DNA of 64,000 nt, from NCBI RefSeq assembly GCF_002234615.1, contig NZ_NMQW01000025.1, forward strand, positions 62,001 through 126,000, given 5' to 3'. The notes under the pieces were generated by a model that was not told where the DNA came from, made no database searches, and saw only the letters and a program-made list of their open reading frames with translations. This document shows, in pieces, positions 47,258-57,000 of the stretch (positions are counted from its first letter, which is position 1; each line of letters opens with the position of its first letter). A program made the translations under genes and the position numbers. The stretch is from Paenibacillus rigui (lineage in GTDB: Bacteria > Bacillota > Bacilli > Paenibacillales > NBRC-103111).

Positions 47258-49594
47258 TTAACCCTGCCGCACGGCCACGGTTTTGCTGCCACGCCGCATG
47301 GGTGCATGGCACAAGGGGCAAGCCTTGTCCTTCACTTTCGTTTCCTGCGGCGTTGAAATGCGCGACCAGGCATTGCAGCTCCCGGCAGTGCATACCCACG
47401 CATACACTGTTTCGCTTACGGTACGAACCGGAGGTTTAGGCACCGCAGCGCCCCGCGTCAGGTCCTTAGGCCGTGAGCCGCCGCTGCTTCCCGTGAGCCG
47501 GCCCCCGTGAGCCGATGACGACGTTCCCTGCGGGGACGCCTGACGGAACGGGGCGAGGATGAACTGGGACACCTCGGCTTTTTTGCCGCGGAAATACGCC
47601 GGGGAGCTCAGAATCAGCTCCTCCCTGGCCCGGGTGATTGCTACATAAGCCAGCCTCCGTTCCTCTTCCAGGGCGGCGGCTTTTTCCTCTGCCGACGAAG
47701 CGGCCGCTTTCTCCCCGCGGACGTTCGGCTGCTCCAGCGCCGAGCTGTGCGGCAGCATGCCGTCGGATACGCCGATGACGAACACGACGGGGAACTCAAG
47801 CCCTTTGGACTTGTGAATGGTCATCACCGTCACACGATCGGCCTCCGCATCTTGTCGGAGCAGTTCCATCTCCTTATGCTTTCGAATCATCAGCTCCACA
47901 TGCTCGACAAACTCGGCGGTCGAGGCGAACGGCTTGGCTGCCGACTCCAGCTCATCGAGCGTCTCCTTCAGCACTTCCTTGTGCGGTGTCAGCTTGCGGC
48001 TGTCGCTCGTTTCAAGGAAAGCATCATAGAATGTGCGCCGCATGTCCCGGATCGCATCGACAGGCTTCATTTGTGCGAAGGTTTTGATCTGTGCCAGACG
48101 ATCCCTCAGCTTGTCCTTCTGAAAGTCCTTCAGCTCGGGAAAAAAAAGCAGGTAGGCGAGCGGTCCTTTTTTTCGTTGAACCGCTTCCTGCTGGCGAATA
48201 AACTCCATGCCTTTGTCCCGGTTAATGTACAGCGTAGGCAGGATGCCTTCCATGGCCTCGAAGTTGCGCCGATGCAGGGAGAGCCTCAAATAATCGATCA
48301 CCGGCTTGACCATCCACTGCTCGTAAAACACATCTCCGCCCCCATAATGGACGAAAGGAACCTCCCGCAGCACGAGCTGCTCCAGCAGGGCACGGCTGTC
48401 GCTTGCGCTGCGGTACAAAATCGCAAAGTCGCTGTACGAGCGCTGCCGCTGTGCGACGTCCTCCGTAATACGGGCGATGACGGCCTGCGCTTCCTCGTTG
48501 GAGTCCCCCGGCCGATAGTAGCGGGGCATCGTATCGCTTGAGCGGGTGGCCTGCAGCTGCTTGGGCTTCCGCTTCTTGTTGCGTCGAATGACTTCGTTGC
48601 CCAGCCCGACAATGCTTGAGGTAGAGCGGTAATTAATGTCGAGCGTAACGGTTCGGGCCGTCGGGTACAGCTTATGAAAATCCAATATATATTCATGGCT
48701 TGCGCCGTTAAAGCTGTAGATGGTCTGGTCATCGTCGCCTACGACCATAAAATTGTGCTGCGGGGCTGCGATCATTTGGACCAGCTCGTACTGCAGCCGG
48801 TTCGTATCCTGAAACTCGTCGTTCATCACATAGACGAACCGCTCCTGCAGCGATTGGAGCAGGTGCGGGGAACGGAGCAGCAGCTGGTGGGCATACAGCA
48901 GCACGTCGTCAAAGTCCATTTTATGGTGTGTTTTCTTCCACTGCTCGTACTGCCGGAAAATCGATTTGATATTACGTTCATCCGCCGTTTTCTCCGGTAC
49001 ATCGTCGATGTCGATCAAATTCATTTTGTAGTGGGACAGCTCGGCGAGCAGCGTCTCCGGCTGATACTCGTCCTGAAGCCCCATCTCCCGAAGCATCCGT
49101 TTCACGATGATGTGCTGGTAGCGCGTTTCAGACAGGATGTCCTGATCGTATCCCTGTCTGCGCAGCAGCAGCAGGAAGAACGAATGGTACGTTCGCGCCT
49201 GCACGTCGCCTGCCATGCGAGGCGTCATGCCCGGCAGCCCCGCAATGCGCTGCTTCATTTCGGCAGCAGCCTTGCTGGAGAAGGTTACCAGCAGGATGCT
49301 CCGCGGGCTGATTCCCCGAACGGCGATCAGGTAGCCGGTCCGGCAGACGAGCACCGACGTTTTGCCGGAGCCTGCGCCTGCCAGCGTGAGCAGAGGCCCG
49401 TCTCCGTGCCGCACCGCTTCGATCTGCGCTTTGTTCAAAAAGATGCCCTGCTCCTCCAGGGCACGAAAATAAAAAGCGTCCGGCTGCCCGTCGGGCACCA
49501 GCGCCTGGCTTGTCGTTGTTGCGGCGAGCGGAGCCAGCGGTATCTTTTTGCTCCCTGCGCCATGAGGGGTTGAAGCATAAAATTCGGTATGCAT
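47258..49594 (-). CDS. UvrD/PcrA-type superfamily 1 DNA helicase
   Basis: This 778-residue SF1A helicase has Walker A LTLAGAGSGKTSVL, motif Ia VTFSSKAAAEMKQRI, motif II DEFQDTNRLQYEL, motif III VGDDDQTIYSFNGA, motif IV ITLDINYRSTSSIV-like and motif VI YVAITRAREELIL. The C-terminus adds an unusual segment with paired Cys (WVCTAGSC and CPLCHAPM), a likely zinc-binding knuckle, joined by a Ser/Gly/Arg-rich linker. ATG 49594 has AAAGGTGAT just upstream. Its role is probably DNA repair or removal of proteins from DNA; it is distinct from a standard PcrA because of the N-terminal 50 residues and the C-terminal Cys module. Confidence 0.9.
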   Translation of the reverse strand: MHTEFYASTPHGAGSKKIPLAPLAATTTSQALVPDGQPDAFYFRALEEQGIFLNKAQIEAVRHGDGPLLTLAGAGSGKTSVLVCRTGYLIAVRGISPRSILLVTFSSKAAAEMKQRIAGLPGMTPRMAGDVQARTYHSFFLLLLRRQGYDQDILSETRYQHIIVKRMLREMGLQDEYQPETLLAELSHYKMNLIDIDDVPEKTADERNIKSIFRQYEQWKKTHHKMDFDDVLLYAHQLLLRSPHLLQSLQERFVYVMNDEFQDTNRLQYELVQMIAAPQHNFMVVGDDDQTIYSFNGASHEYILDFHKLYPTARTVTLDINYRSTSSIVGLGNEVIRRNKKRKPKQLQATRSSDTMPRYYRPGDSNEEAQAVIARITEDVAQRQRSYSDFAILYRSASDSRALLEQLVLREVPFVHYGGGDVFYEQWMVKPVIDYLRLSLHRRNFEAMEGILPTLYINRDKGMEFIRQQEAVQRKKGPLAYLLFFPELKDFQKDKLRDRLAQIKTFAQMKPVDAIRDMRRTFYDAFLETSDSRKLTPHKEVLKETLDELESAAKPFASTAEFVEHVELMIRKHKEMELLRQDAEADRVTVMTIHKSKGLEFPVVFVIGVSDGMLPHSSALEQPNVRGEKAAASSAEEKAAALEEERRLAYVAITRAREELILSSPAYFRGKKAEVSQFILAPFRQASPQGTSSSAHGGRLTGSSGGSRPKDLTRGAAVPKPPVRTVSETVYAWVCTAGSCNAWSRISTPQETKVKDKACPLCHAPMRRGSKTVAVRQG

Positions 49595-49777
49595 ACGATC
49601 ACCTTTCATTTCAACGGAAAACTTTAGTGTACACCAATCGGGCACGCAGAACAAATGGAATAAATGGCCTCGTAGGGGTGGCGTATGGATCCGGGGAGAA
49701 GAAGCGAAAAGAAGTTAAAAGCTGCACATTGAACGTTACTTCCCGGAGGTATACATATATATGTAAGCAATCATTTC

Positions 49778-49786
49778 TGTTACAAT
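49778..49786 (+). promoter_or_regulatory. Extended -10 promoter of membrane AraC gene
   Basis: TGTTACAAT (TG-n-TACAAT) is an extended -10 element 61 bases before ATG 49847. No good -35 is needed or seen. Confidence 0.5.
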
Positions 49787-49801
49787 GTGGGAACCAAGAA
49801 A

Positions 49802-49815
49802 AGAAAACGCTTTCC
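49802..49815. promoter_or_regulatory. Candidate CcpA cre site
   Basis: AGAAAACGCTTTCC matches the cre core (TGAAAGCGCTTTCA) except at the first base, the sixth base and the last base. It lies just downstream of the extended -10, where CcpA acts as a roadblock. This would place the pectin cluster under glucose repression. Confidence 0.55.
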
Positions 49816-49846
49816 CCGGATGGAGCTAAACAAAGGATGAACACAC

Positions 49847-52240
49847 ATGAAGAGGAATAGACAGCCGAACCGTTACTATGTGAGATGGGTCTTGCTATGC
49901 TTTATTATCACCACGCTGTCGGCCATGCTGGTGGGGATATTCTCCTATGTGAAATCGTCGGGTGTCGTGCAGGACAAGATGAATAAAGAAACGGCGCTCA
50001 GCCTGCAGCAAACCCAGTTGAATGTAGAGCATTCCCTGAAGGTGGCGGATCAGGCGACGACGCACTTTTTGGGCTCCAAAATTATACAAACGGCACTTAA
50101 CGAGCCGCTGGGTCCGGATCAATTTCAGCTGTTCTCCCAGGTGAAAACCGAGCTCAACGGACTACAGAGGCTGGATACGGGCATTAACGATATTCAAGTG
50201 TGGAGCAAGACAGGCAACTGGCTTATGAACAATGACGGCCTGTACCGGCTTGATGCCTGGACAAGGGACCATTCGTCCAGTCCGCTGCCGGAGCCCGCTG
50301 CGCCAACCGTCTGGGAGGTCAGCTCGGTTGAAGCTGCGGCGGACCTTGATGGGCTTTCTGCTGGGGCTGCCGATTCGAACGGCACGCGCAGCGGCGGGAG
50401 TACCGTGCTATCGACGGTCAATGCATGTGGCATGAATGTGAATTTGCTAAAGCGACTGCCGTTGACAGGCTACCGGAGTATCGGTACGGCGATGATTGAA
50501 ATCCCGGCCTGCAGCCTCAGCAGTCTGATTTCCGTCAATACGGAGCATGAAGCGGTGCTTGTGTTCGATCAGCAGTCGCAGCTGTTCGTCCATAAAGGGG
50601 TTACGCTGAACGGACTGGATACTTCTCTCCAGCAATCGTTGGGGCAGCTCCCCCGGGGGCGAACAGGACAATACAGCATAAGTATCGACAAACAGCCCTT
50701 TACGGTCACGTACCGAAGATCGGACTACAACGGCTGGACCTACATGTCTGTCGTAACGCTGGACCAATTAACCCGCTCCTCCCGTGAAATCGGCTGGTTT
50801 ACGCTGTATATGTGCATCAGTCTGCTGCTGCTGTCTATTATCGTAACCCTGCTGTGGACGAAACGGCTGTACCGGCCCATCGCCCAAATTTACAAGGAAG
50901 TCATCTCTCAAATGGGGATGGGGGCATCCCGCAAATCGCTCGATGAGATCCAGGTCATTGGCGAGCAGGTAAATAAGCTATTCGATACGAAGCGGCGGCT
51001 GGAGCACAGGCTGGAGGGCCAAACCGAGCTGCTGCGCACGTTTCTTATGGTCCAGCTGTTTCTGTTCGGCATGAAGGAAAGGGAGATTGTTGAACGGATG
51101 GAAGCCTTGGGGCTGCGTCATGATTTCTCCCGGTTCTGCGTGCTGGCCTTGCAGATCAGCAGTCTGGAGTCCACCCGTTTCTCCGAGAAGGATGCCGATT
51201 TACTGCTGTTCGCCGTCAATAATATGGTCGGGGAGCTCATCGCGTCCGAACGGAGGCTTCAGCCTATCGTGCTGGGGCGGACGCAAACGACGGTCGTTAC
51301 GGGACATGCCGAAACCGCCGAGCTGTTTCTAGCCGATGTGTATGCTATCGCGAGGCTGGTACAGAACAAGGTTGCAGAGGTACTGGACCTGAAGGTCAAT
51401 ATCGGAATCAGTGTTCCGTACCAGCGGCTGCCGGACATCCCGCGGGCCTACGAAGAAGCGGTGGAAGCGATGAAACGATATGCCTCCTTCGGAGAAAAAG
51501 CCATCGGCTATTTCGGAGATCTCGGCGAAAATCACGCGCTTCATTACGCTTATCCGTCTGCCCTGCAATCGGAGCTGTTCGATGCGATTAAGCTGGCGGA
51601 CCGGGAACGGGTCAGGCCGCTGCTTCGCGAGCTGCTGCACGAGATCGGGCAAAACCACCCGAATCCCTACGATATGCAGTTCAATGCCGTGCGTTTATTG
51701 ATGAATTTGCTTGGCCTCTCGAACGGCATTGCGGGACAAGCGATCCCGATGCAGCGGCAGCAGGCGCTTTTTGACGAGCTGTTTCATTTAAGCTTTGCTG
51801 AAACCGGGGAAGCCTGGTTCATGACCCAAATCATCAGTCCTCTCCTGGCTGAGATTGAAGGACAGACGGAGGTGCGGCACCTTTCGGTGTCCAAGCAGCT
51901 GGTGCAAATGATTCACGAGGGGTTCGACACAGACCTTACCATTGATATTTGCGCGGACCGTCTGCACTATAATGCGAGCTACCTCAGCACCATATTCCGC
52001 AAAAGCATGGACGTCACTTTCAGCGCTTACTTGGCTCAATACCGCCATAACATCGCTTTAAGGTGGCTGAAGGAAACAGATATGGCCATTAAAGATATCG
52101 CGGAGCGGCTGCGCTATAACAACCCGCAAAATTTCATTCGCTCCTTCCGCAAAACCGAGGGCATCAGCCCGGGGAAATACCGGGAGCTGGAGCGGCATCA
52201 GGAGAGCGCCTCCCAAGATGCAGCATCGATTGGAGGATAA
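49847..52240 (+). CDS. Membrane-anchored AraC-type regulator (YesS-like)
   Basis: This 797-residue one-component regulator has a membrane helix at about 14-36, an extracellular sensing domain (about 37-310), a second helix at about 310-333 (WFTLYMCISLLLLSIIVTLL), a HAMP-like and linker region, a central domain at about 400-660 and a C-terminal AraC HTH pair at about 690-790 (LTIDICADRLHYNASYLSTI, IKDIAERLRYNNPQNFIRSF). Bacillus YesS, with the same layout, regulates rhamnogalacturonan use. It is followed 3 bases later by a binding-protein gene and then by the pectinase, so it probably senses pectin fragments outside the cell. Confidence 0.9.
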   Translation: MKRNRQPNRYYVRWVLLCFIITTLSAMLVGIFSYVKSSGVVQDKMNKETALSLQQTQLNVEHSLKVADQATTHFLGSKIIQTALNEPLGPDQFQLFSQVKTELNGLQRLDTGINDIQVWSKTGNWLMNNDGLYRLDAWTRDHSSSPLPEPAAPTVWEVSSVEAAADLDGLSAGAADSNGTRSGGSTVLSTVNACGMNVNLLKRLPLTGYRSIGTAMIEIPACSLSSLISVNTEHEAVLVFDQQSQLFVHKGVTLNGLDTSLQQSLGQLPRGRTGQYSISIDKQPFTVTYRRSDYNGWTYMSVVTLDQLTRSSREIGWFTLYMCISLLLLSIIVTLLWTKRLYRPIAQIYKEVISQMGMGASRKSLDEIQVIGEQVNKLFDTKRRLEHRLEGQTELLRTFLMVQLFLFGMKEREIVERMEALGLRHDFSRFCVLALQISSLESTRFSEKDADLLLFAVNNMVGELIASERRLQPIVLGRTQTTVVTGHAETAELFLADVYAIARLVQNKVAEVLDLKVNIGISVPYQRLPDIPRAYEEAVEAMKRYASFGEKAIGYFGDLGENHALHYAYPSALQSELFDAIKLADRERVRPLLRELLHEIGQNHPNPYDMQFNAVRLLMNLLGLSNGIAGQAIPMQRQQALFDELFHLSFAETGEAWFMTQIISPLLAEIEGQTEVRHLSVSKQLVQMIHEGFDTDLTIDICADRLHYNASYLSTIFRKSMDVTFSAYLAQYRHNIALRWLKETDMAIKDIAERLRYNNPQNFIRSFRKTEGISPGKYRELERHQESASQDAASIGG

Positions 52241-52243
52241 GCT

Positions 52244-53776
52244 ATGCATACAAAATGGAACCCCCACAGGTATATAGGGGGCGTCATCGCAGCTCTGCTG
52301 CTGGCTTCGGCAGGAGCTGGCTGCGCATCCCAGCCCGCATTGCAACCCCAAGGCGAACAGGGGGTGGCCGACACCCCTTCAGAAATAAGCCTCATGCTTA
52401 TTTTGAACCGGGACGACCCGCCTCAGGGTACGATCGTGCCTGCTTTACAGACGATGACGAACACCAAGCTCATCTTCAACTGGGTTCCCGATAATATTTA
52501 TTCGGACAAGATGGTGGCTGCTATCGCTACAGGGACCTTACCCAAAGCGGTGCAGGTTAAGGCGGTCGATGTGCTGCATCCATCCGTCGTGAACGGCATA
52601 CGATCCGGTTTGTTTTGGGAGATAGGGCCTTATTTGAAGGAATATCCGCTGCTCAGCAAGTATGTCAATCCGGTCATTCAGAATAACGCGTCTTATTTCG
52701 GCAAGACGTACGGAATCTATTGGGAGCGTCCGCAATCGAGACAAGGGATTCAATACCGTAAGGATTGGCTTGACCGGCTCGGCCTGAAGGAACCGAGGGC
52801 GATCAACGATATTTACGAGGTGCTTAAGGCATTTACTTACGGGGACCCTGACGGTAACGGCAAACAGGATACGTTGGGCCTGGTCGACCGCAACGACCTG
52901 GTGTACGGCGCCTTTAAAAATATCGCAGCCTACTTTGGCGCGCCCAACGGTTGGGGGCTTGCCGAGGGCAGACTCGTCCCGGATTTTATGACGCCGGAAT
53001 ATGCCGATGCCATGAAATTTATGAAGAAGCTGTATGATGAGAAGCTCATCAATCCTGATTTTACGGTAACGAGCAAGGTACAGCAGGAGGAGCGGTTCGT
53101 CAAAGGCGAGGCCGGCATGATGATCAGCAATGTTGTCGCTTCATCCATCCGAAATCGGATTCAAAAGGTTAATAAGATGGCCAATGTGGAAATCATGAAC
53201 CGGGTTCAAGGTCCAAAGGGGGAGCGGATCTGGGGCGGCAGCGGCTTTGGGGGCTTGTTCCTCTTCCCCAAATCCAGCGTCAAATCCGAGGCGGAGCTTC
53301 GGGAGGTGTTGGCTTTTTTCAACCGCCTGTTATCCGAGGATGTCAATAATTTGATTACTTACGGCATGCAGGACCGCCATTATAACTTGAACCCGGATCA
53401 TAAGACGGTCAAAATTATGCCCGATACGCAAACCTTGCGGGAGCAGGAGGTCGAGCCGTATGCGAATGCGCTGCGCACGTTCGATATCCGGTATTTACGG
53501 CTCGGTGAAACGAGCGAATTGCAGGATAAAATCCAGACCATGATCGAAGACAATGCCAGAATAGCCGTTAATGATCCGACGACGGGCTTGTTCTCCCAGA
53601 CGCAGGCGGAGAAAGGAACGGAGCTGCAGACGATCATCACGGATGCCACGTACCAGTTTATTCTGGGGAAATTGGATGCCCGAGGCTTCGCGAATGAAGT
53701 GGAGAAATGGCGTCGTAGCGGAGGCGACCGGATCATGGAAGAGCTGAATCACGAATATGCTCAAATTAACAAGTGA
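52244..53776 (+). CDS. LplA/YtcQ-type solute-binding lipoprotein without adjacent permeases
   Basis: This 510-residue family 1 extracellular binding lipoprotein has the signal peptide MHTKWNPHRYIGGVIAALLL and lipobox AGAGC at about residue 27. The mature part has the oligosaccharide-binder pattern (YRKDWLDRLGLKEPRAINDI, YEVLKAFTYGDPDGNGKQDT, VKGEAGMMISNVVASSI). These lipoproteins usually work with LplB/YtcP permeases and MsmX-type ATPases, but none is encoded next to it. It may share permeases from elsewhere or pass the ligand to the membrane AraC regulator. GGAGG precedes the ATG by 7 bases. Confidence 0.88.
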   Translation: MHTKWNPHRYIGGVIAALLLASAGAGCASQPALQPQGEQGVADTPSEISLMLILNRDDPPQGTIVPALQTMTNTKLIFNWVPDNIYSDKMVAAIATGTLPKAVQVKAVDVLHPSVVNGIRSGLFWEIGPYLKEYPLLSKYVNPVIQNNASYFGKTYGIYWERPQSRQGIQYRKDWLDRLGLKEPRAINDIYEVLKAFTYGDPDGNGKQDTLGLVDRNDLVYGAFKNIAAYFGAPNGWGLAEGRLVPDFMTPEYADAMKFMKKLYDEKLINPDFTVTSKVQQEERFVKGEAGMMISNVVASSIRNRIQKVNKMANVEIMNRVQGPKGERIWGGSGFGGLFLFPKSSVKSEAELREVLAFFNRLLSEDVNNLITYGMQDRHYNLNPDHKTVKIMPDTQTLREQEVEPYANALRTFDIRYLRLGETSELQDKIQTMIEDNARIAVNDPTTGLFSQTQAEKGTELQTIITDATYQFILGKLDARGFANEVEKWRRSGGDRIMEELNHEYAQINK

Positions 53777-54085
53777 AATGCTATGCATGGTTAAATCCCC
53801 GTGGGACAAGCTCCTGCGGGGATTTTTCCTGTGTCGGCATAAGAGGGCTGATTAAATGAAGCATATCCGATGTAATTGCAGCTCCGGCCGAGTATCAGGC
53901 ACTAACCAAAGAGATGATTATAGCTTCAAGCGGATGGCGGCCCAATAATAAAGGTTGAGGTACAAAGGACAGAAGGACAGGATGACAGGTTGCGAGGTGA
54001 ATCCATGTGCTCTTGAAGCGGCATTACGGTATGACGGCAAATCGAAGATTTACTATTTCAACATGAGGGAGGGCATCACATCAAT
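53777..54085. other. 309-bp gap before the pectinase gene
   Basis: Contains the terminator at 53793-53827. I find no convincing promoter or operator in the remainder, although the terminator implies that a promoter for the pectinase gene lies here. Confidence 0.5.
53793..53827 (+). terminator. Terminator after solute-binding gene
   Basis: AAATCCCCG...CGGGGATTTTT hairpin. It separates the regulator/binding-protein transcript from the pectinase gene. Confidence 0.85.
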
Positions 54086-57000
54086 ATGAAGTTAATGATG
54101 CAAATGAATCGATTCAAGAAATCTATAAGCATTGCAATGACAGCGCTTTTAGTATTTTCCTCGGTCCCTTACAGCAGCACGGTACAGGCCGTAGCAGCGG
54201 GAGATACGGTGCTGATCAACGAAGATTTTGAAGGGACCCATACGGATTCAGCCACGCTGGATGGGGTGACGAACGCCAATGCGACCGGTACAATTGCCGG
54301 ATTTACTTCGGCCTTGTCCGGCTCGACGATTAGTACAGATACGGTGGCTCTAGTATCCGATGCCGCCTTAGGCTCCAAGGCTTTAAAGTTTACGCAAAGC
54401 AGCGGTACGCCTGCACAAACAGGTACAACCACGGTTGGCGTGAAAAGAGATTTTGACAGCGCGGGCCTTTCGCAAGGACAGGTGGCAGTAGAATTCGATT
54501 TCAGCTTGTCGAATGTCACGAAGAATGGTTACTTGCTGCAGGTGCTGGATGCGAGCGGTGCGGTGCTGGCAGATATCCAGAATAAAAACAATCCCACAGG
54601 CTATAGCGGGGCCTATGCTGTGTGGACGAATGCGGACGGAAGCTACACGCCTATCGGCACATCCACGATTGCCAACGGTACCGGATACCATTTGAAGGCT
54701 TTGCTGGACCTGACGAATAAAACAGCGACCTATACCCTGTCCAAAAAATCGGATGCCTCCATTATCGGTACGCTGAAAAACCAGCCTTTAAAAAATGTTC
54801 CGGCCGGAGGCCTGAAGGCTAAAACGATCCTGCTGGCGACCAAATCAGGTACCGCTGCGAGTCCTGGTTGGACGATGTCGGTAGATAACGTACAGGTGTA
54901 TCAGCCGAAGCCAGCTCCGGCGGCTCCAACGGGTCTTGTACCCACCAGCGGCAATGCCCAAGTGAAGCTGGACTGGACGACCGTGACAGGCGCAACGTAT
55001 TACAGCGTGAAACGCAGCCAGACTTCCGGCGGTCCTTATACGCTGATTGCTACAAATCTTACGGGCACCGTCACGGCGGTGACGTATACGGATAGCAGCG
55101 TATCCAACGGTACGAAATATTTTTATGTCGTCACCGCTTCGGATGCATCCAGCGAAAGCGTGAACTCTGACGAGGTCAGCGCTACGCCGGCCGCACCTGT
55201 TCTTATTGCTGCGCCAGCCGGCCTGACTGCAGCTGCAGGCAATGCCAAGGTGGACTTGGCCTGGAGCAGTGTAAGCAACGCGACTTCCTACAATGTGAAG
55301 CGGAGTACGGACGGCAGCAGCTATGCGACCATCGCTTCCAACGTACAAGCGTTAAGCTACAGCGATACGGCTGTCTCTAATGGCACGACGTACTACTATG
55401 TCGTTACGGCTGTCAACGCTTCAGCGGAAAGTGTCAACTCCGGGCAAGCCTCGGCTACGCCGGCTGTACCGGCACTTCCGGCCGCACCTGGGAATGCAGC
55501 CGCTTTGGCTGGCAATGCCAAGGTGAGCCTGACCTGGAACGCCGCAGGCGGAGCTGCTTCCTATCATGTGAAAAGGAGCGCGGCACCTGGCGGGCCTTAC
55601 GCCACAATTGCTAATGTGACATTGGGCACCGGCTATACCGACTCCAGCCTGACCAATGGGACGACTTACTATTATGTCGTAAGTGCCGTCAACGGGATTG
55701 GCGAAGGACCGGACTCGCTCGAAGTATCGGCCAAGCCGGGAGTCTTTTTCATCAACGATAACTTTGAAGCCAGCACGCTGGGGGATACGCCTTCAGGGTA
55801 TGTGTCTATCGCCAATGCTGCGGATAGCACGATTAACAATATTACCGTCATCAATAATAATAATCTGACGAATAAATATTACTCTCCTTCCGAGGTAGCC
55901 CCGGCGAACAACAAGTCGGCGGCGATTCCGGGAAATCAGACGAATGTGCTATGGATTAATGATAATGCCAATGCAGGCCGGAGAGGCGGATTTACGAATG
56001 CTTTCACGCCGGTGTCCGGCAAAAGCGGACTCACAGCGGAGCTAAGCTTCATGGAGCCGAAGATTATCGGTGACTCCTATCCGCTGGAGCTGATTGACAG
56101 CTCGGGCAAAACCGTGCTTTCCTTCAGCGTAACGAATCTGAACGCCCTCGAAACGATTAACCCGGGCAACGTAGTCTCCTGGTACAATCTGAAATTTGTA
56201 GCCGATACGGGTACGAACGCTGCGGATGTGTATTTCAACGGCAAATACAGAGGCAATTACAAATTTGCTACGCAGGACACTAACATTGCCAAAATTCAAG
56301 CAAGAACAGCCGGCTCCTCTACAGGTAGCCTGTATGTCGATAATGTGAAGGTATACCAGCAAGCTACGGTCACGCCGCAAAGTCTGGTGACGGCGGGCTC
56401 GAACAAGACGGTCATATTGACCTGGAATGCAGCCAGCGGGGCGGATTCGTATAACGTCTACCGGAGTGCGGCAGCAGGAGGTCCATACGAGCAAATTGCC
56501 GCGCAGGTTACATCGCCTACGTACACGGACACGGGTCTGATCAATAAGTCGAGTTATTATTATGTTGTCACAAGTGTGAATGCCAATGGCGAAAGCGAAT
56601 ACTCCAACGAAGCCAAAGGCTATCCGAACAATGTGCAGGCTCCGGCAGCTGCACCGGAATTCATACAGACGGATATCCGCGACAGCCAAATCTCGATGAG
56701 CTGGAGCGCTGTTACAGGCAAGGATGAAGACGGTACGGACGTTCCGACGACCTATACGCTCGTCCGGAGCACCACGCCGAGCGGTCCGTTTATTACCGTG
56801 GCACAGAACCTTGCAGCCACTGCGTATCTGGACAAAAACCTGAATAACGGCACGACCTACTATTATCAGGTTACAGGTCAAAACACAGGGGGCTCCAGCC
56901 CAAGCTCGCAGCAGCTCCAAATCGCTCCTGCTGCGCCTTTGGCCGTACCGGTGCTGCTTAGCGCCGAGCCGGGGAACAACAAGGTCGATTTGTCCTGGTC

